This document shows, in pieces, positions 62,607 to 64,000 of a stretch of DNA of 64,000 nt. The DNA comes from Methanobacterium bryantii (lineage in GTDB: Archaea > Methanobacteriota > Methanobacteria > Methanobacteriales > Methanobacteriaceae). Below the pieces are notes generated by a model. The model was not told the origin of the DNA, searched no databases, and was given only the letters and a program-made list of their open reading frames with translations. The DNA lies in contig NZ_LMVM01000038.1 in NCBI RefSeq assembly GCF_002287175.1, positions 147,348 through 211,347 of the forward strand, written 5' to 3'. How positions within the stretch are numbered: position 1 is the stretch's first letter; each line of letters opens with the position of its first letter. A program made the position numbers and the translations under genes.

Positions 62607-63483
62607 TTCTATCTCCGGATTTTCTTTAAAAAGTGGTTTAAAAAAATTTTTAAGTTAAATTAAGTGATTTAATTAGATATTTAAAAATGTAGTTGAATTT
62701 ATACTATATTCAGTTTATATGATCTTATATTTAATCTTTATAATTAAGTCATGATCTAAAGATAAATTAAGACATTATAAGCCTGTTTTCCAAAAATAAC
62801 AGTATTTTACCTCATTTTATGAACATGTAGAACATATATAACTTTATTTTTAAAATTCAACTTAAATATAAAATTTCTTTTCAAACTAGTTTAAGAAGAT
62901 TATAAAATAATTCTAATAATTTAAGTACTGACTGATAAAGTCCATGTAAATCAAAACAATATTATGTCTATAAAAAAAGATGTTTGATATGCAGTCATAA
63001 TTAAAAGTTATCAAATAGAATAATCATTTTTTTTGGGGCTTTTAGCGTTTAATAAAACCATCATTATACCTAAAAGGCATATTAACCATCACACTAAGAA
63101 TAAAAAGTTGACCACTTGAAACAGTGCTACATTGAACCTTCTCATAACATTATTTATAATTAATGAATTCTATTGTTGGATTTTTCTTTATGAAATCGAT
63201 CAAATGAGGTTCTTTAACGATTCCACTAATGGAGCGAGAGAATCAGTTTGATAGCATATTCACCATATTTTTTAAATTCATTATATATTACGTGCATTCA
63301 CTTCACGAACATAAAGCCGCTGAAGTGGCTTGAAATTATTTAATTTTAGACATTTTTTTTAGTAGTAATGCTTATGGAAATGAACAACATAAAGTAATGA
63401 TAGCCTTCATTTTAGTATTTAATTTATAGTAATAACTGATTGTGCTTGGATTAGAAAAAAAGATAATAAGGAGTAAAAAAAAA
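62607..63483. other. Long AT-rich region with weak coding remnants
   Basis: About 880 bp upstream of tfrB. The minus strand near 63145-63040 reads MRRFNVALFQVVNFLFLV-stop-WLICLLGIMMVLLNAK, a possible broken small membrane protein. Near 63300-63160 another minus-strand stretch reads EFKKYGEYAIKL and, in a second frame, EPHLIDFIKKNPTIEF. Both are too short to assign. The tfrB promoter must also lie here. I see no RNA gene. Confidence 0.35.
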
Positions 63484-63759
63484 ATGGTTTCTGAAATTTT
63501 TTATCAAAAATTAATTGATATATCCCGAGTAATGGAAGAGAAAGGTAATGGGATTAGCTATATTCATAATGAAGATGATTGTTATACAATTGGAACAAGG
63601 AAATACAGTGAAGAAATAGATGAATACCTGAATAAAACAGTTGAACTATGGGAAGGTAGTGTACCAAACTTTAAAAAATCGAAAAAAGGCAAATCAAATG
63701 GAAAAAAGCCAAGTAGAGTTGTATATATCTGGAAAATTTTCCTAACAGAAGCTAAATGA
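63484..63759 (+). CDS. Hypothetical protein, 91 aa
   Basis: No family recognised. AGGAG lies ten bases before ATG 63484-63486 (MVSEIFYQKLIDISRVMEEKG); an earlier TTG frame has no site. The N-terminal half is mixed and contains a single Cys (DDCYTIGTRKY); the C-terminal 30 residues are very basic (KKSKKGKSNGKKPSR) before VVYIWKIFLTEAK. The composition would suit a nucleic-acid binder, which is only a guess. It has AT-rich flanks on both sides. Confidence 0.55.
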   Translation: MVSEIFYQKLIDISRVMEEKGNGISYIHNEDDCYTIGTRKYSEEIDEYLNKTVELWEGSVPNFKKSKKGKSNGKKPSRVVYIWKIFLTEAK

Positions 63760-63973
63760 CCAGTACATAAAAAAAATATTTTTTAAACTAATATCTTGTA
63801 AATAGTCTATAGCATTTTCGAATAATGTATACTAATTGAATTCTATTTGTTTCAAGTAAAGAAGGTACAGGTTATTTCAGTTTAGTAAATTGAATTGATT
63901 GTATGTAAACATAAATTATTATAACCCATTACAGAATTTTAGAATCGCTCATGTTCACAAAATCCCTCAAAAT

Positions 63974-63996
63974 CCTCAAAAATCTAGATTTTTGGG
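63974..63996. repeat. Start of hairpin array E at the window edge
   Basis: CAAAAATC (63977-63984) and GATTTTTG (63987-63994) form a perfect palindrome with a TA centre; CC and GG add a lower clamp. A CCCTCAAAATC half-site precedes it at 63963. It resembles the hairpins of the other arrays, and the array may go on beyond the window. Confidence 0.6.
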
Positions 63997-64000
63997 CCCT

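Noticed and set aside
63040..63300. Two short minus-strand coding stretches
   Set aside because: Each is under 40 codons with stops and no recognisable family; recorded only as weak remnants.

Overview
The window is a low-GC stretch of a methanogenic archaeon of the order Methanobacteriales, most likely a Methanobacterium or close relative. The evidence is a thiol:fumarate reductase subunit, an F420H2:NADP oxidoreductase, an Mvh-like [NiFe] hydrogenase, archaeal RfcS/RfcL, an archaeal tRNA-splicing endonuclease, HMG-CoA reductase, archaeal SepF, 2-phosphoglycerate kinase and many archaea-only protein families. Genes often start at TTG and carry GGTGAT/GGAGG ribosome-binding sites. No tRNA, rRNA, CRISPR array, insertion sequence or prophage was found.

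Layout. 1-9.4 kb: information processing and central metabolism, mostly on the minus strand (trpS fragment, endA, hxlB, npdG, a sugar-phosphate isomerase-like protein, a PIN/ATPase/KH protein, hisI, hisS, a HARP-type RNase P). 9.5-17.5 kb: aroE, a TatD-like hydrolase, hmgA, sucD, aroD and an S26-peptidase-like lipoprotein. 17.5-26 kb: membrane and accessory genes (tocopherol-cyclase-like protein, HtpX carrying an EF-hand, an orphan sensor membrane domain, a DedA pseudogene beside an intact DUF368 gene, a regulator with a palindromic operator candidate). 26-31.6 kb: clamp loader genes, a cupredoxin pseudogene, mntP, a double ferritin-like protein. 31.7-37.3 kb: a roadblock protein, then a hydrogenase operon (large and small subunit, V4R-like protein, 2[4Fe-4S] ferredoxin) followed by a second, nearly identical ferredoxin gene. 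37.6-45 kb: sortase, MscS, RNase Z, nadC, a histone-fold/coiled-coil protein, PAS, ZPR1, 2PGK and roadblock genes. 45.7-51.2 kb: a plus-strand run of DUF1611, SepF, DUF2226, two MinD-type ATPases and a PfkB kinase, which looks like a cell-division/positioning module. 52-55 kb: three tandem FilR1-like regulators. 55-64 kb: UbiA, glyS, dcd, DUF1512, trmJ, tfrB and a small unknown gene.

The most unusual signal is a family of intergenic hairpin arrays at about 22.8-23.1, 41.9-42.0, 45.3-45.65, 50.25-50.3 and 63.97-64.0 kb. Each is a string of separate short hairpins: stems of 5-12 bp (mostly 7-10), usually an exact 3-nt loop, an A-run in the 5' arm and a T-run in the 3' arm, and variable bases near the loop that differ between hairpins but stay paired. 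Several share a lower GC clamp offset by a single bulged T or A. About 32 hairpins are present. I know of no named family that matches.

The window also holds clear gene decay: stepwise 120-bp relics of the endA 3' end, a DedA pseudogene, a plastocyanin-like pseudogene, a frameshifted small gene and a probable methyltransferase relic. Other points are a MinD paralogue with Arg in place of the P-loop Lys, a HepT relative without its catalytic motif, and a hydrogenase operon without visible mvhD/mvhB.
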